64,000 nt of DNA. It comes from Strigamia acuminata (lineage: Eukaryota; Arthropoda; Chilopoda; Geophilomorpha; Linotaeniidae). The stretch covers positions 2,691,605 through 2,755,604 of the forward strand of contig OX442321.1 in NCBI GenBank assembly GCA_949358305.1, in the 5' to 3' direction. The translations under genes were made by a program, and so were the position numbers. Below, piece by piece: positions 32,855 to 43,749 of the stretch (within the stretch, counting starts at the first letter, position 1; every line of letters starts with the position of its first letter). The notes beneath the pieces are model-generated. The model was given only the letters and a program-made list of their open reading frames with translations. It was not told the DNA's origin and did no database searches.

Positions 32855-33476
32855 ATGGCTGCAAGTATGTGAATTTTTTCAATTTCTAACCCAAATTACA
32901 AGCGTTTTTTCATTAATGGTTTGTTATAGAAACGACATACGTTGATGGAGATTACCTAGACGCTGGAGGTACGTTCCAATTCTATTAAATTAGTTTTTCC
33001 GTCTGTATAATTTACAATAGTTTCAATTTCTTCAATTATTTGATTCTATTTAAAGAGAACATCTATAAGGGCGATGAGTTTAAGGTGGAAGAAACACATC
33101 ACGGATCACCAACGAAGCCTGTTCCAGGTGCGTTTTAACACAAACTCGATTTCTGTAGTTATTTAATATTATTTTCTTCCAGTTTCAATCAAAGTTAAAA
33201 TCTTTTTCGGGCATCGTATAGCACTAGTGCGGTTACCTGTAGGTAAATACACGCTGGTCGATTTGAAACGGCAAATTATAGAGGACAAACTGATTTTGAA
33301 TTTAGATAATGCAATTTTCCAAGTAAAAAATAAACTTGTTATATCAATTATTATAACGTTTAAAATGAGGTATAAATGATTTTTAACAGCAAAAAGATGG
33401 GGACGATATGGTCGATCTCACTAACAGTGTCATCCTACACGATGAAGACAAAGTTTACATTCAATTTTCATCATGA
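32855..33476 (+). CDS. Short Gly/Asn-rich module plus beta-grasp protein (115 aa)
   Basis: Five exons: 32855-32864, 32930-32968, 33056-33127, 33183-33322, 33390-33476; all GT-AG, phase 1 except the last junction, total 348 bases. It starts Met-Ala-Ala-Lys. It has one type-2 module (TYVDGDYLDAG), one type-3 module (ENIYKGDEFKVEETHHG) and the beta-grasp domain (SIKVKIFFGH, LVDLKRQI, then DKVYIQFSS at the end). This is the smallest intact member: type-1 module and TIR are both absent. The type-3 exon acceptor is TAAAG, a weak site without a long pyrimidine tract, so that junction is the least certain. Cytoplasmic by lack of a signal peptide; function unknown. Confidence 0.72.
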
Positions 33477-34488
33477 AATAATATCGAAGACATACACCAA
33501 CGCTGTGCAATTTTACGTTTAATTTTCGAATTTTTACACAAAGATAAAATTATTTCGTTTCTTTTTATTTAGATATTGTATCCGGATTTAATTAGAATAA
33601 AACAAAGTTTGCATTCACAATAATTGTCAAACAAACGGCTCTGCGAAGAATTACACTCGTAGAAATATGAAGCCGTCATCTTGGTTAATTCAATTTGAAG
33701 AAGAATACAACAAACAATTTTTATTTCAAATTGTGTTTTAGTTTAATTTTAAAACAAAAATGACATTATTTCCTGCAAAAAAACTAAAATTGGTAGAGAT
33801 ACAAACTGACATACAATTTTACTAAACTCCATTTTCCTTCACTTTAAGTGTAGTTATGCATTACATTTGTATGCAAAGTTTTGTAAAAATTGTAGCAAAA
33901 TTAAATTAAAATTCAAGCACTCAGAAACTAAAATTTTATCTGTATTTATATGATATCACTAAACAGCATACGACATCACTTCCTGTTTCATTTTAAATTT
34001 TTGCACTACACATAAACATAAAAACATAAAAACATAAAACATAAATGCAAAAATTTTGAATTTCAATTTCTGAAGAATTTTCATGAACCGAGCGATGTGT
34101 ACGGGGTTGAAGATTGTATTCATCTGCTTTGAACGTCCGATAATGTTGACAGAAAATGAAAAAGGATTTAGTGTTGCCACTAACTGTAATCATACGCTTC
34201 TTACCCACAATCCCTCGCTTTGCAGTTTAGTGTGTTTAGGTCTGTGGCAGAACAAATCATTTTTTTTAAAAACCCTTTATTAATTTAAAAAAAAATTGTT
34301 TAAGTGATTGGATTAACATTTTTTAAAATGTGGAAATTTCTCTAAATTACAGTGAACTTACATATGACGCATTTTATAATTTAAAAAAAAAAAAAATTAT
34401 TAGAAACATAAGTGATTTGTCATCCGCCATTACTTCACGTTAGATCAGCCAGCCGAATTTTACGTTCAAAAATCCGACCATTTATACA
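33477..34488. other. Spacer with amplified-block fragments
   Basis: About 33595-33730 matches parts of the amplified intergenic block (also near 1690-1800, 14430-14520 and 41380-41420). About 34130-34260 shares a segment with 41680-41790. The rest is AT-rich. No gene is seen. Confidence 0.45.
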
Positions 34489-35620
34489 ATGAATGCAAGT
34501 AAGAATTATTTTTTCTCTTTCTCTCTCTTTTCCTAACCACAAAAATAATATGACATTTATAGACAACAAAAATGTCGAAAGTGTCAACCAAACCGTTAAA
34601 ATTAAAGGAAACAACTACATGGGTACGTAACAAGAGCAAAATATTTGTAAAAAAAAATTACTAATTATAATAATACACATTTACATTTCGTTGGTTTGGT
34701 TGGTTAGGCACTACAAACCCCACCACAAACATTAGTGGAGATTTAAACCAGGCCGGAGGTGCGTATACTTGTATATCTCTTACTTTCCCCTTCTATTTTT
34801 AATGAAAATATGAAAAAACATATTTAATCTTGCAAAATTTATGCACATTTATCATGACTATTATGCGTAGGAAATATCTACAAAGGTGACGGATTCACTG
34901 TGACTGAAAACATCGGAGTGCCAGCAAACGCAGCTCAAGGTGTGTTTCAGGGGGGTGCAATGTGGGTCCTTTGCCGTCATTGGTCGAAAAGCGTGACGTC
35001 GTCAACGGGACTAGCAATGTATGTAAAAGTCCTAAAATATATACTGGTATGTGATATCAGATTGCTAGGGATATTTAAATACAGAGAGTTAATACTCGAA
35101 TTTTATGTTCACATAAATTAAATTTAATTTGACGCCATGGCCGATGATACAACAATACAGAAAATAATCTGTGACAGCGAGGTCCCAGCAGTGACATTGT
35201 GTTATTTTTTCGCCAGATGGCGCAACCTTATAGTATTCAAGTAGCCTTGGGTGTGTTTTTACATAGTTTGTTTATCTTCACACATTTCGTATAATTTTTT
35301 TTTCTTTCAGAAGAAATTTCCGTCAAAGTCGTTGTAAACAACAGTATAAAAAAGGTGTGCTTGCGTGCCGGTAAACACACGCTGAAAAATTTGAAGGAAC
35401 AAATCGCAATCGACAAAACCTTCGAAAACTTGGCAAACGCCATTTTTCAAGTAAATTGAATTCACATTAATAAATTCACATAAATAAATTCAAATAAATT
35501 GTTCTTCAACAGCAAAAAGATGACGACGGTGACGTAGTCGACTTAAGCGACAGTCAGCCATTGAAGAACGGAGATAAACTTCAAGTCATCTTCAAACCAG
35601 ACGCAAGTTCGAGAAATTAA
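34489..35620 (+). CDS. TIR-less Gly/Asn-rich module plus beta-grasp protein (145 aa)
   Basis: Six exons: 34489-34498, 34563-34622, 34708-34758, 34871-34939, 35311-35450, 35513-35620. All junctions are GT-AG and in phase, 438 bases. The protein starts Met-Asn-Ala-Asn. The type-1 module reads NQTVKIKGNNYMG, type-2 TTNISGDLNQAG and type-3 GNIYKGDGFTVTENIG. The beta-grasp domain follows from EISVKVVVNN to the last strand LQVIF, with an Asp-rich loop (KDDDGDVVD) and a short tail. It is the clearest example of the TIR-less layout. The fourth intron is enlarged by about 250 bases of unrelated sequence. Downstream, the GTAP gene at 36283 faces it on the opposite strand. Confidence 0.8.
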
Positions 35621-36067
35621 ATCCAAATTTACAATAAACCAATCACTATAACCTCGAATCTTTAAAGGAAATACAGGTGGACAGCGACAAACAGCTAATA
35701 CAGGTGGTAACACACAAGGGGTCTTGGACGGGGAATTATAAAATAACGATAATGTAACGTGAATGTTATATCCGTTTCGCACAGGTTATCATAACAACAA
35801 TGCGGTAATAGACGGAAATGTGACATCTAAAAGTTTTATTCAGAGAAATGGCTGTTCAATAGTTTGAATGTACAAACTATTGCATACTCATCACTGCACA
35901 AAATTGTAAAAAAAAAAGAGTTCAACAGTCACTAAATTAATCTTTTAAATTTTATTTGTCAATTGTTTTGAGCTACATAATTCAAATATTCAACTATATA
36001 GTTTGGAGTACATTTATAGCCGAGTGGTCCAGCATTTATCATCGACAAATATAATTATATTATTTAC

Positions 36068-36283
36068 TCAATGATTACACTCAACTGACTCGTCGCAACA
36101 GTACGCCTTAACTCCCGTCCAACACTTTGAACCATCGCCGTATTTGGAATATTTGCAATGGACTAAAGGATAATCGCATCTGCCTTCACATGCCGGGGAA
36201 GTTCCAATCCATTTACAACTTCCAGCCACTTCATTCAGGCCCACAACAATCAGAAAAACAAAAAGGATCTGGTACGGCTTCAT
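36068..36283 (-). CDS. GTAP cysteine-rich secreted peptide (71 aa), inverted copy
   Basis: Intact and on the minus strand, unlike the other eight copies. The signal peptide is residues 1-21 (MKPYQILFVFLIVVGLNEVA). The mature peptide has eight cysteines at the family spacing and the core CKWIGTSPACEGRC. The 5'UTR intron lies at about 36291-36418 with the usual donor. It belongs with the 30257 and 40377 copies (MKPYQ type, VVGLNEV). The whole unit from about 35900 to 36840 is an inverted duplicate of about 29600-30640. It converges on the beta-grasp gene ending at 35620. Confidence 0.86.
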   Translation of the reverse strand: MKPYQILFVFLIVVGLNEVAGSCKWIGTSPACEGRCDYPLVHCKYSKYGDGSKCWTGVKAYCCDESVECNH

Positions 36284-36419
36284 GCTGCTGACAAAAACAG
36301 AAAAAGAAAAATTATAATGTAACAGCTATGTCGGCTAGAAACGGCAAAACACTCATAGTTTGAAATTGAAAACAAGGTTTTCGTTTTCTAAGTTGTGTTC
36401 GAATCCAAAAGAGCTTACC

Positions 36420-36530
36420 TAGTTGCACACTTGGATACTGGATATAGAAATATGGCGTCTATTTGGTTGTAGTTGGTTAGTTTTGGAAACTATACTGTCT
36501 GAACAGTTTCAGTTTTTGCTGCTTTATATA
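36420..36530 (-). promoter_or_regulatory. Core promoter and leader exon of the 36283 copy
   Basis: On the minus strand TATATAAA (36530-36523) is followed 28 bases later by TCAGAC (36502-36497). The leader exon ends at about 36419 before GTAAGC. Confidence 0.58.
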
Positions 36531-37050
36531 GAACAAGTAATAATAACTGCAATTAGCACAACTCAACCATTATAATGTGCGTCAATAATGATTGTAGTTG
36601 CAACATTTGGTGAAAAACGATGAAATTGAGCAATTAAACGCACACTAACAAGTGGTTCCTAATAATCTTTGTTGCAATTTTTAGTCGTAAAGAAATCAAA
36701 TTAAACTATAATACGCACACCAGCAAGTGGTAATAATAACCGTTGTGGCAACTTTATGAACTTCTGCGATAAAGAAGTGAGGATACCAAATAATGATACA
36801 AAAAAAACAAAAAACTTTAGTTATTTAAAGGACTTCAGTTTTTATTGAACTGTTCTTCTACCGAATTTATTGGTATTTTGACCATGTGTGTCGTGTCAAC
36901 CGTGTACACATAAGCGACGGACGAATCGTCGATAAAAACAAACATGTGTTGCGACAAACTATCGTAAAAGCTTCACGAGTGCTCGAAGAATTTCGAGGTT
37001 GAGTTCAAGTTGTCGCGTCCTACTTCGTATAGGTTTAAATACTACTTAAG
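36531..37050. other. Upstream flank of the inverted GTAP copy
   Basis: To about 36840 this is the inverted GTAP unit flank. Beyond that is unique AT-rich sequence. No gene is seen. Confidence 0.45.
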
Positions 37051-37825
37051 GTGTGCTAGCGTGGTTTACTTTACCTGTGATTAATTAATTATACCCAAAA
37101 GAATACTCAAAGTATGTAAATGAACAACGGTTTTATTCAAGTGGCTTTACGCCTTGTAATACAATGAATATTAATTTCTAGAGGCCACTTGGCTGAGTCG
37201 AACAATGGTTTCTTCAAGATGGTGTTCTGAGTTCCGCGTGATCGCTGGAACAATGGTGTCGTCTTGAATACTCGGTTATTCGTCACGGATTCGTCTACAG
37301 CTCAATGAGCCTTATATCAGTGCCTGTTGTCTATCTTAGGGGGGTATTAGGGGGATATGCTTTAGCATCACAGAGGCGTCGAGTCGGAATGCGGGATTCC
37401 GTACGATACACTCGGACACTTAGGTGTGGTGAAATAATAGTTGGGATTTACAAGGGCTATTCGCTCGCTTTTGCAGAAATAGCTCTCTTGCAAATACGTG
37501 AGAGTTACAAATGCAATTTTACTCAGCGGTCCTCGATCACTCCTAACTGTTGTTTCAAGTTGGCCTGACGGTGAGGTGGTTGCTGTGTTTCTTGGTGTGT
37601 GGTTCTGTAAGTTCTGACTTTTGGCGGGAAACTCCACCTTTTATGCAGTGGGGCGAGGGGACAGTGTCAACCAATGGGGGCTGTCCACATGCCATCCCAC
37701 TCCCCTCGGGGCATGCACCTGCTCAGGGGGAGGCGGAGCCAACAGAGGGAAACAACCCGCTTACTCTAGTGACTCAGAGGAGAAATATCCACTCGGGGAA
37801 CGTTTACCCATCTGGGTCACCACAA
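37051..37825 (-). mobile_element. Candidate solo LTR
   Basis: GC-richer than its surroundings. Read on the minus strand it starts TGTGGTGACCC and ends near GCTAGCACA. Length about 775 bases. No primer site, purine tract or internal region lies beside it, so a solo LTR is the simplest reading. The flanking 5 bases (AGGTG and AAGTG) match at four positions if the left end is moved by two. No coding region is supported. Confidence 0.35.
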
Positions 37826-38045
37826 AGTGTAAGGAACGTTATATTGTGCAAAATAAGCACTTATATTATTTTGCCGAAGTATTTTGTTGAGCATTTTGTT
37901 GAGCGGCAGCAATTTTTTGCCATTTTTCGTTATTAATTTCATCGCGCACAGCAGTGAAATCAACGTGCGTACAAATACACGTACGTACGCGACGAAACAA
38001 CTTCTTGAAGAGCCACAAATTAGCACTCCGAGTGCGTTTGTTATA

Positions 38046-38396
38046 CCTTGTTCGCACCAGAAAGTTTGGGCTAGCCCAAAGTTTAAATCTAGTTCTGGTT
38101 GTTGGTGCAAACGCATCTAGCCCAAAATTATCTAGTTTAAAAATGTTTAAACTAGATAATTCTAATCCAGTTGTGTGAACTAGATAATTGCTAAAGAACT
38201 AGATAACTGCCAAGGTCACTTCCCACAATTCTGTGCGTAACATGGTCAGTTGATTGCCTATTGGCTGCATGCTAGCCTAGACATGTGGCTTTTCACTTTT
38301 TGGTGCGAACACTCTAGCCTGAACTTTTTAAGCTAATATCAGGCCAGAACTAGATTTAAACTTTAGGCTAGCCCAAACTTTCTGGTGCGAACAAGG
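38046..38396. mobile_element. MITE with CCTTGTTCGCACCAGAAAG ends
   Basis: Inverted repeats of at least 32 bases at both ends, flanked by TA. The interior is rich in AACTAGATAA motifs and has no coding capacity. Confidence 0.78.
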
Positions 38397-38930
38397 TATT
38401 ACGGTGCGGACAAGCGCGGAATGTTACATTTTTGACAATTTTTGGTTTTTCGAATACGAGTTAGTACTCCAAGTGCGCTCTTAATTATTTCGCCGACATG
38501 GGAGCAACGTTTGATCACCGTTGGAAATATTGCGACGATAGATCCCGGAATTGTAACGTTCAACTTGCCAACAAAGTGTATTTCTTAGACATAAGCCTGT
38601 GGTGAAACTTCGTTTAAGTTAAGTTTTAGTTTGCTTTTCATTTAGCATATTCGGTCATACAGCACATCCAGAACTGTTTAATTTCGTTGTGTTTGGGCGA
38701 ATCACCGTCGAATCCGCATTTTTTGGATTCGAATGTGAAAACAAAAAACAAATGGCCAAGTAAACAAAACAGGTCAGCCATTTTGAGATCCAGGTTTAGT
38801 TCTGTGATGTCACACAAACTCAGTGGATTTTCATGCCTCTGGTGGGAAAATTTAAAACTGCAGTAACCAAGGAAAGTTTTTTTATTTCCACGGGTGTACA
38901 TGTAAAGATGGTACATGTTTGTTGGTTTTC
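38397..38930. other. Spacer
   Basis: Unremarkable sequence. The minus-strand frame at 38638-38916 has no recognisable features. Nothing is called here. Confidence 0.4.
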
Positions 38931-39396
38931 ATCTGTCAATTCGCGATATACAATAACATTTAATCAGCAACTGCAAAACTGAAATAATCCTTTAATTTTG
39001 CAGTTTCTAAACAAAAATAATTCTAGAGCAAATTTCCATTTGAATTTATTTATATTTTAAGGGTGCGTAAGAAGCAGCGAGCAAAGTGGCAAAAATAAAA
39101 ACAGAATTCCTTTAAATAACTAAACTTTTTTGTTTTTTTTGTATTATTATTTGGAATCCTCACTTCTTTATCGCAGCAGTTCATAAAGTTGCCACAACGG
39201 TTATTATTACCACTTGCTGGTGTGCGTATGATAGTTTAATTTGATTTCTTTACGACTAAAAATTGCAACAAAGATTATTAGAAACCACTTTTTAGTGTGC
39301 GTTTAATTGCTCAATTCCATCGTTTTCCAACAAATGTTGCAACTACAATCATTATAGTGGTTGAGTGGTGCTAATTGCAGTTATTATTACTCGTTC

Positions 39397-40239
39397 TATA
39401 TAAAGCAGCAAAAACTGAAACTGATCAGACGGTATAGTTCCAAAAACTGACCAACTACAACCAAATAAACGCCATATTCGTATATCCAGTATCAAAAGGC
39501 GCATTCGAAAAGTCATTAAAACGAGTGTAAACGTGTTTACACTCGTTTTCACACGACATTTACACGAATTAATTCGTGTAAATGTCGTGTAAACTGGTTA
39601 AACGGAAACGGCCTGTACGCCACGTTTCCGTTTAAAATCTCCGTGCAACGAGTTTTCTCGTTGAAATCGGGTCTTGCTGGCAGCCATCTTGGATTTTCGT
39701 TAGATCGGTTGGAACGATGTCGATCGCAAGAACAATTTTTTAGCAGGTATTAGCCGCATTCTTGCGATCGAATGCGACCGATGTTCGACCGCATTTGTAC
39801 GATCGAATACGGCCGACGTTCGACCGACGTTCAGCCGCATTTGTACAATCGAATGCGGCCGACGTTCGGCCGACGTTCGGCCGCGTTTGTGCGATCTAAT
39901 GCGGCCGGTGTTCGGCCGCATTTGTGCGATTGAGGCGGATGTTCAGCCGATTCCCGTTCGGAAATAAATATTAATAATACAAATAATTAAAATAAATTTA
40001 CATTTTATAATCATGTTTTTATAATTTCCTGTTTTTTTTTAGAGTAAAAAACAACAATAATGACTATGGTTATTATTTGGACTAATTTAATATTTACACT
40101 TGAATTTACACTACTGAATTTTACACAGATATTTATTTTGAAACTCGAAAATTGGGTCGTTTAACTTGAAATTTACACTACCAGTTGCACTGGTCGTTTA
40201 GTGCAAATTACTTTTCGAATGCGCCTAAAGTGTGCATCT
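39397..40239 (+). promoter_or_regulatory. Promoter and transposon-split leader exon of the 40377 copy
   Basis: TATATAAA at 39397-39404 and TCAGAC at 39425-39430. The leader exon is cut in two by the 730-base element at 39497-40226 and resumes as AAGTGTGCATCTAG, ending at the GTAAGC donor near 40240. A transcript from this start would carry the element in its 5'UTR unless it is spliced out. Confidence 0.6.
39497..40226. mobile_element. Non-autonomous transposon with AGGCGCATTCGAAAAGT ends
   Basis: Perfect 17-base inverted ends (39497-39513 and 40210-40226) with AAA on both sides (39494-39496 and 40227-40229), consistent with a 3-base target duplication. The interior has a GTGTAAAC palindrome near 39525-39600 and GCATTCGATCGC-type modules at about 39760-39950. 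No transposase. Related ends occur on the element at 51753-53604. Confidence 0.82.
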
Positions 40240-40376
40240 AGGTAAGCTCTTTTGGATTCGAACACAACTTAGAAAACGAAAACCTTGTTTTCAATTTCAA
40301 ACTATGAGTATTTTGCCGTTTCTAGCCGACATAGCTGTTACATTATAATTTTTCTTCTTCTGTTTTTGTCAGCAGT

Positions 40377-40595
40377 ATGAAGCCGTACCAGATCCTGTTT
40401 GTTTTTATAATTGTTGTGGGCCTGAATGAAGTGGCTGGAAGTTGTCATTGGGATGGAACTGCCCCGATATGTGAAGGCAGTTGCGATTACCCTTTAAATC
40501 ATTGCACATATGACAAATCCGGTGATGGTTCAAAGTGTTGGTCGGGAGTTAAGGCGTACTGTTGTACCGAGCTACATGAATGTAATAGTGGGTAA
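40377..40595 (+). CDS. GTAP cysteine-rich secreted peptide (72 aa)
   Basis: Intact coding exon. Signal peptide residues 1-21; mature peptide with the core CHWDGTAPICEGSC and eight cysteines at the family spacing, ending CCTELHECNSG. The start is fixed by the acceptor just upstream and by alignment with the 36283 copy, its closest relative. Unlike its relatives the leader exon carries a 730-base transposon, so expression may be altered even though the protein is intact. The chimeric beta-grasp locus begins 1.85 kb downstream in the same orientation. Confidence 0.86.
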   Translation: MKPYQILFVFIIVVGLNEVAGSCHWDGTAPICEGSCDYPLNHCTYDKSGDGSKCWSGVKAYCCTELHECNSG

Positions 40596-42447
40596 ATAAT
40601 ATAATTATATTTGTCGATGATAAATACTGGACCACTCGGCTATAAATGTACTCCAAACTATACATTTGATTATTTGAATTATGTAGCTCAAACCAATTGA
40701 AAAATAAAATTTAAAAGATTAATTTAGTGTCTTTTGAACTCTTTTCTCTTTACATTTTACGACTGATTTTGGTACCAAGAGACAAATAGAAACACTCATT
40801 TTATTGGGTGGATGATTGAAATCTGTAGAAGCATTTTTTAAAATATTAACAAGCAAAAATCATCATCAACTAAATTAAAATTGTATCAACAATTTTCTGA
40901 GATTCCACTCTGAGTACTGTTGTCATAAATAAAAAAAATACCATCGTTAGTGTAAGTGTATTTTAAGTGTGGCCAAAAACAATTCTTATGTGTTTGTAGC
41001 TCGGATTGGATGGATGTATTCTGATTGTGGTGGATTCAGTTGGATGTAGTAGGCTGTAGTGGATTGGAGTTAAGAAGCATGACCCGTGCGCCGCCGATGC
41101 CTTAGGATTATTTTTTAGTCTGCTCGCCAAACTGCTCACGTTTGGGTTTTGAAAATGGGAACCGAATAACTTTCAGCTAAACGTTGCCATCGCTATTCTG
41201 CAGGAAAAAAAAGAATTTAATAAAATAGTTATTTTAGGTTTATTTTAGGCTTTGATCCATGAAAGAAAACCTAAATTACACAACAACGCTGTTCAACTTC
41301 TCATTTAATTTACGAATATTTATAGAAAAATTAAAATTATTTCCTTTTCTTTATTATTTAGATATTGCATCCGGATTTAATTAGAATAAAACCAAGTTTG
41401 CATCCACAATCTTTGTCAAACAAACGGCTCTGCAAAGAATTATACTCATTCTTTGTTCGTGGAAAAACTATGAACTGATCCCACCAAATGCCAAACAACT
41501 TGGTTCAAACTCTGTATTACAATATACTACTCTACATCACAACACATTTCTGATTTTGTCTCCTGAGACTACAGGCTGAGTTCAATGGAACTGAATTTCC
41601 AAGTATAAATGAACATAAACATGCCTGACTATTTGACTCAAACTCGTCATCACAGGACGCTGATTTCAGGCAGCCATAATATTGACAGCAAGTGAAAAAT
41701 AATTTAGTGTTGCCTCTAACTGTAAGCATACTATTCTTACCCACAATCCCTCAGTTTGCAGTTTAATGTGTTTAGGTCTGTGGCAGAATAAATCGAGTTA
41801 TTTTTCGTGTGAATTTTTCAAATAATAGATGGTTGCGCCATCTGGTTGCACTCTGAATAAACAAAAAGATAAATTTTACTGAGGTGACTCCCTTCAAGTT
41901 TACTCTGATTAAATGAAAAATTTATCATAAAATAAACAACCACCTACAAAATATTGTATCTGATAAGGAATTTACTCGCTTGATTTTTTAGTTAGATTGA
42001 TCTCCGAAAAAATAAAAGAGAAATTTTAATTTTAAATAAGTACCATCAACAATGGACACAATTTTCCAATAGAAATTCATCGCTTTTTCATTTATAAAAA
42101 AATAATAACAATAATAATAATAATAATAATTCAAACCATTTTAGTGGAAAATGTATTTTTATCAAAAAAATACCTCAATTTTATTTAAATTAATTTTTTT
42201 TAAATGTTTAAAACTGAAATTTATGTAAAAAAATGTTTTATTTATATGAATTTTACTGGATTGCATCAGATGTGATACAATAAAAAAAAAATTAAAAATA
42301 AAATAAACATTTTTAAAAATACCAGAACTACTGCAATGGTAACTTCCAGAAACATACGTAAATGATAAGATAAGACATCCGCTGTTACCCCAATCTGCCC
42401 TAACCTGAATGCAGTGAAATCTACATTGAAATTAACGATCACTTACA
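40596..42447. repeat. 3' flank and amplified intergenic block, copy 4
   Basis: 40596-40750 is the GTAP 3' flank. About 41380-42060 is the amplified block that precedes the TIR genes in units 2 and 3. An AAT simple repeat lies near 42105-42130. No gene is seen. Confidence 0.55.
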
Positions 42448-43749
42448 ATGAGCGGAGGTAAGAATTTTTTCTCATTTTCTTTTGACATTTGATATTTAGA
42501 CATCAAAAATGTCGAAAAAGTTTACTCATCAAAGTAAATAGCTATGTGGGTATGTGACGTGAGCGTCTTTTCTTTTTAAAACAAAATAAACAGATATTTA
42601 AAAGTAGGCCTAAACGTATTCTTAAAATTACATTTACATTTTTTGGTTGATTAGACACTACTAACACCACCACAAACATTAGTGGCGATTTAAACGAGGC
42701 TGGAACACTTTTACTTTCCTCTCCTATTTTTAATATATAAATATTAAGAGATATATTTAATACACCAATTACTGAATCCTGCACAATTTATATGCATTTA
42801 TCATGACTTATTATGCGTAGGAAAAATCAAGACAGAAGGCGGATCCACAGTGACTAATAAAAACATCGGTGAGACAGCAAACGCAGCTCAAGGTGTGTTT
42901 TCAGTTTTCACATAGTTTGTTTATCTTCACACATTTCGTACAACTATTTTTTCTTTCAGAAGAAATTTCGTTATAATAATAGTATTTTTATTATAATTTA
43001 TATTTTTTGCGTTTGGTTAGGCCATGGAAACGGTTCCCTACACGTTCAAAACAGCAATGTTGAAGCCGGAAGTGCGTATATTACTTTTCCTATTCCATCC
43101 CAATTTTTATTCAGAATAAGAGAAAAAGCTCAAAGAAGTAAACCAAATACTGGATGTTTCGATCAAAGCGTGGAAAAACAGTATTTAGCCACTATAAAAT
43201 CGATCAAAGTTTCATTTAATTCAATTTAAATTCTAGATTTTTAAAAAGTTATCAATTCTGCCCTTTAATTGTACAATAACCTATTATACTGTATACAGGA
43301 CATGTCTTTATGGGTCCAGGATTTGTAGCAACCTTGACAGAAGGAGCAGCGGCAACCCCAACTGAAAGTTTGTGTTTTTTTTTGTTATACTGCTCTTTGT
43401 GTTTACTTATTACGCATTTTGCGTAAAATTTTTTTTCAGCTAAGATTTCCGTTAAACTCGTTTTAATGGAAGGTGAAATATTACAAATGGATCTGCCAGC
43501 AAACAAAAACACGCTCAAGGATTTAATTGAGCAGATCAAAATCGATAAATGCTTGGATAATGTGGAAAATGCAATTTTTCAAGTAAATTAAATTCATATA
43601 TTTCTTATTATCGAGTGAAAAATTAATAAGTTTGAATAAATTCTTTTTGTTTACAGCAAAAAGATGATGATGATGATGTGGTGACATTAACTGCCAGCCA
43701 CCGATTGCAAGACAAAGAGAAAATTCAAGTCACCTTTAAAACAGAGTAA
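42448..43749 (+). pseudogene. Chimeric Gly/Asn-rich plus beta-grasp locus
   Basis: The 5' half resembles the 34489 gene: exon 1 at 42448-42457, a shortened and frameshifted type-1 exon at 42501-42550, a type-2 exon from 42655 that has lost its donor, and a type-3 exon at 42821-42892 (72 bases, in frame). A beta-grasp exon then begins at 42960 but breaks off after about ten bases of homology. The 3' half is intact and of another subtype: type-2 exon 43021-43071 (LHVQNSNVEAG), type-3 exon 43299-43367 (GHVFMGPGF), beta-grasp exons 43440-43582 and 43657-43749 with TAA. All usable exons are phase 1, so exon 1 spliced to 42821 and on to 43021 would restore a frame. Whether this happens is unknown. 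Treated as a pseudogene or rearranged gene. Confidence 0.65.
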
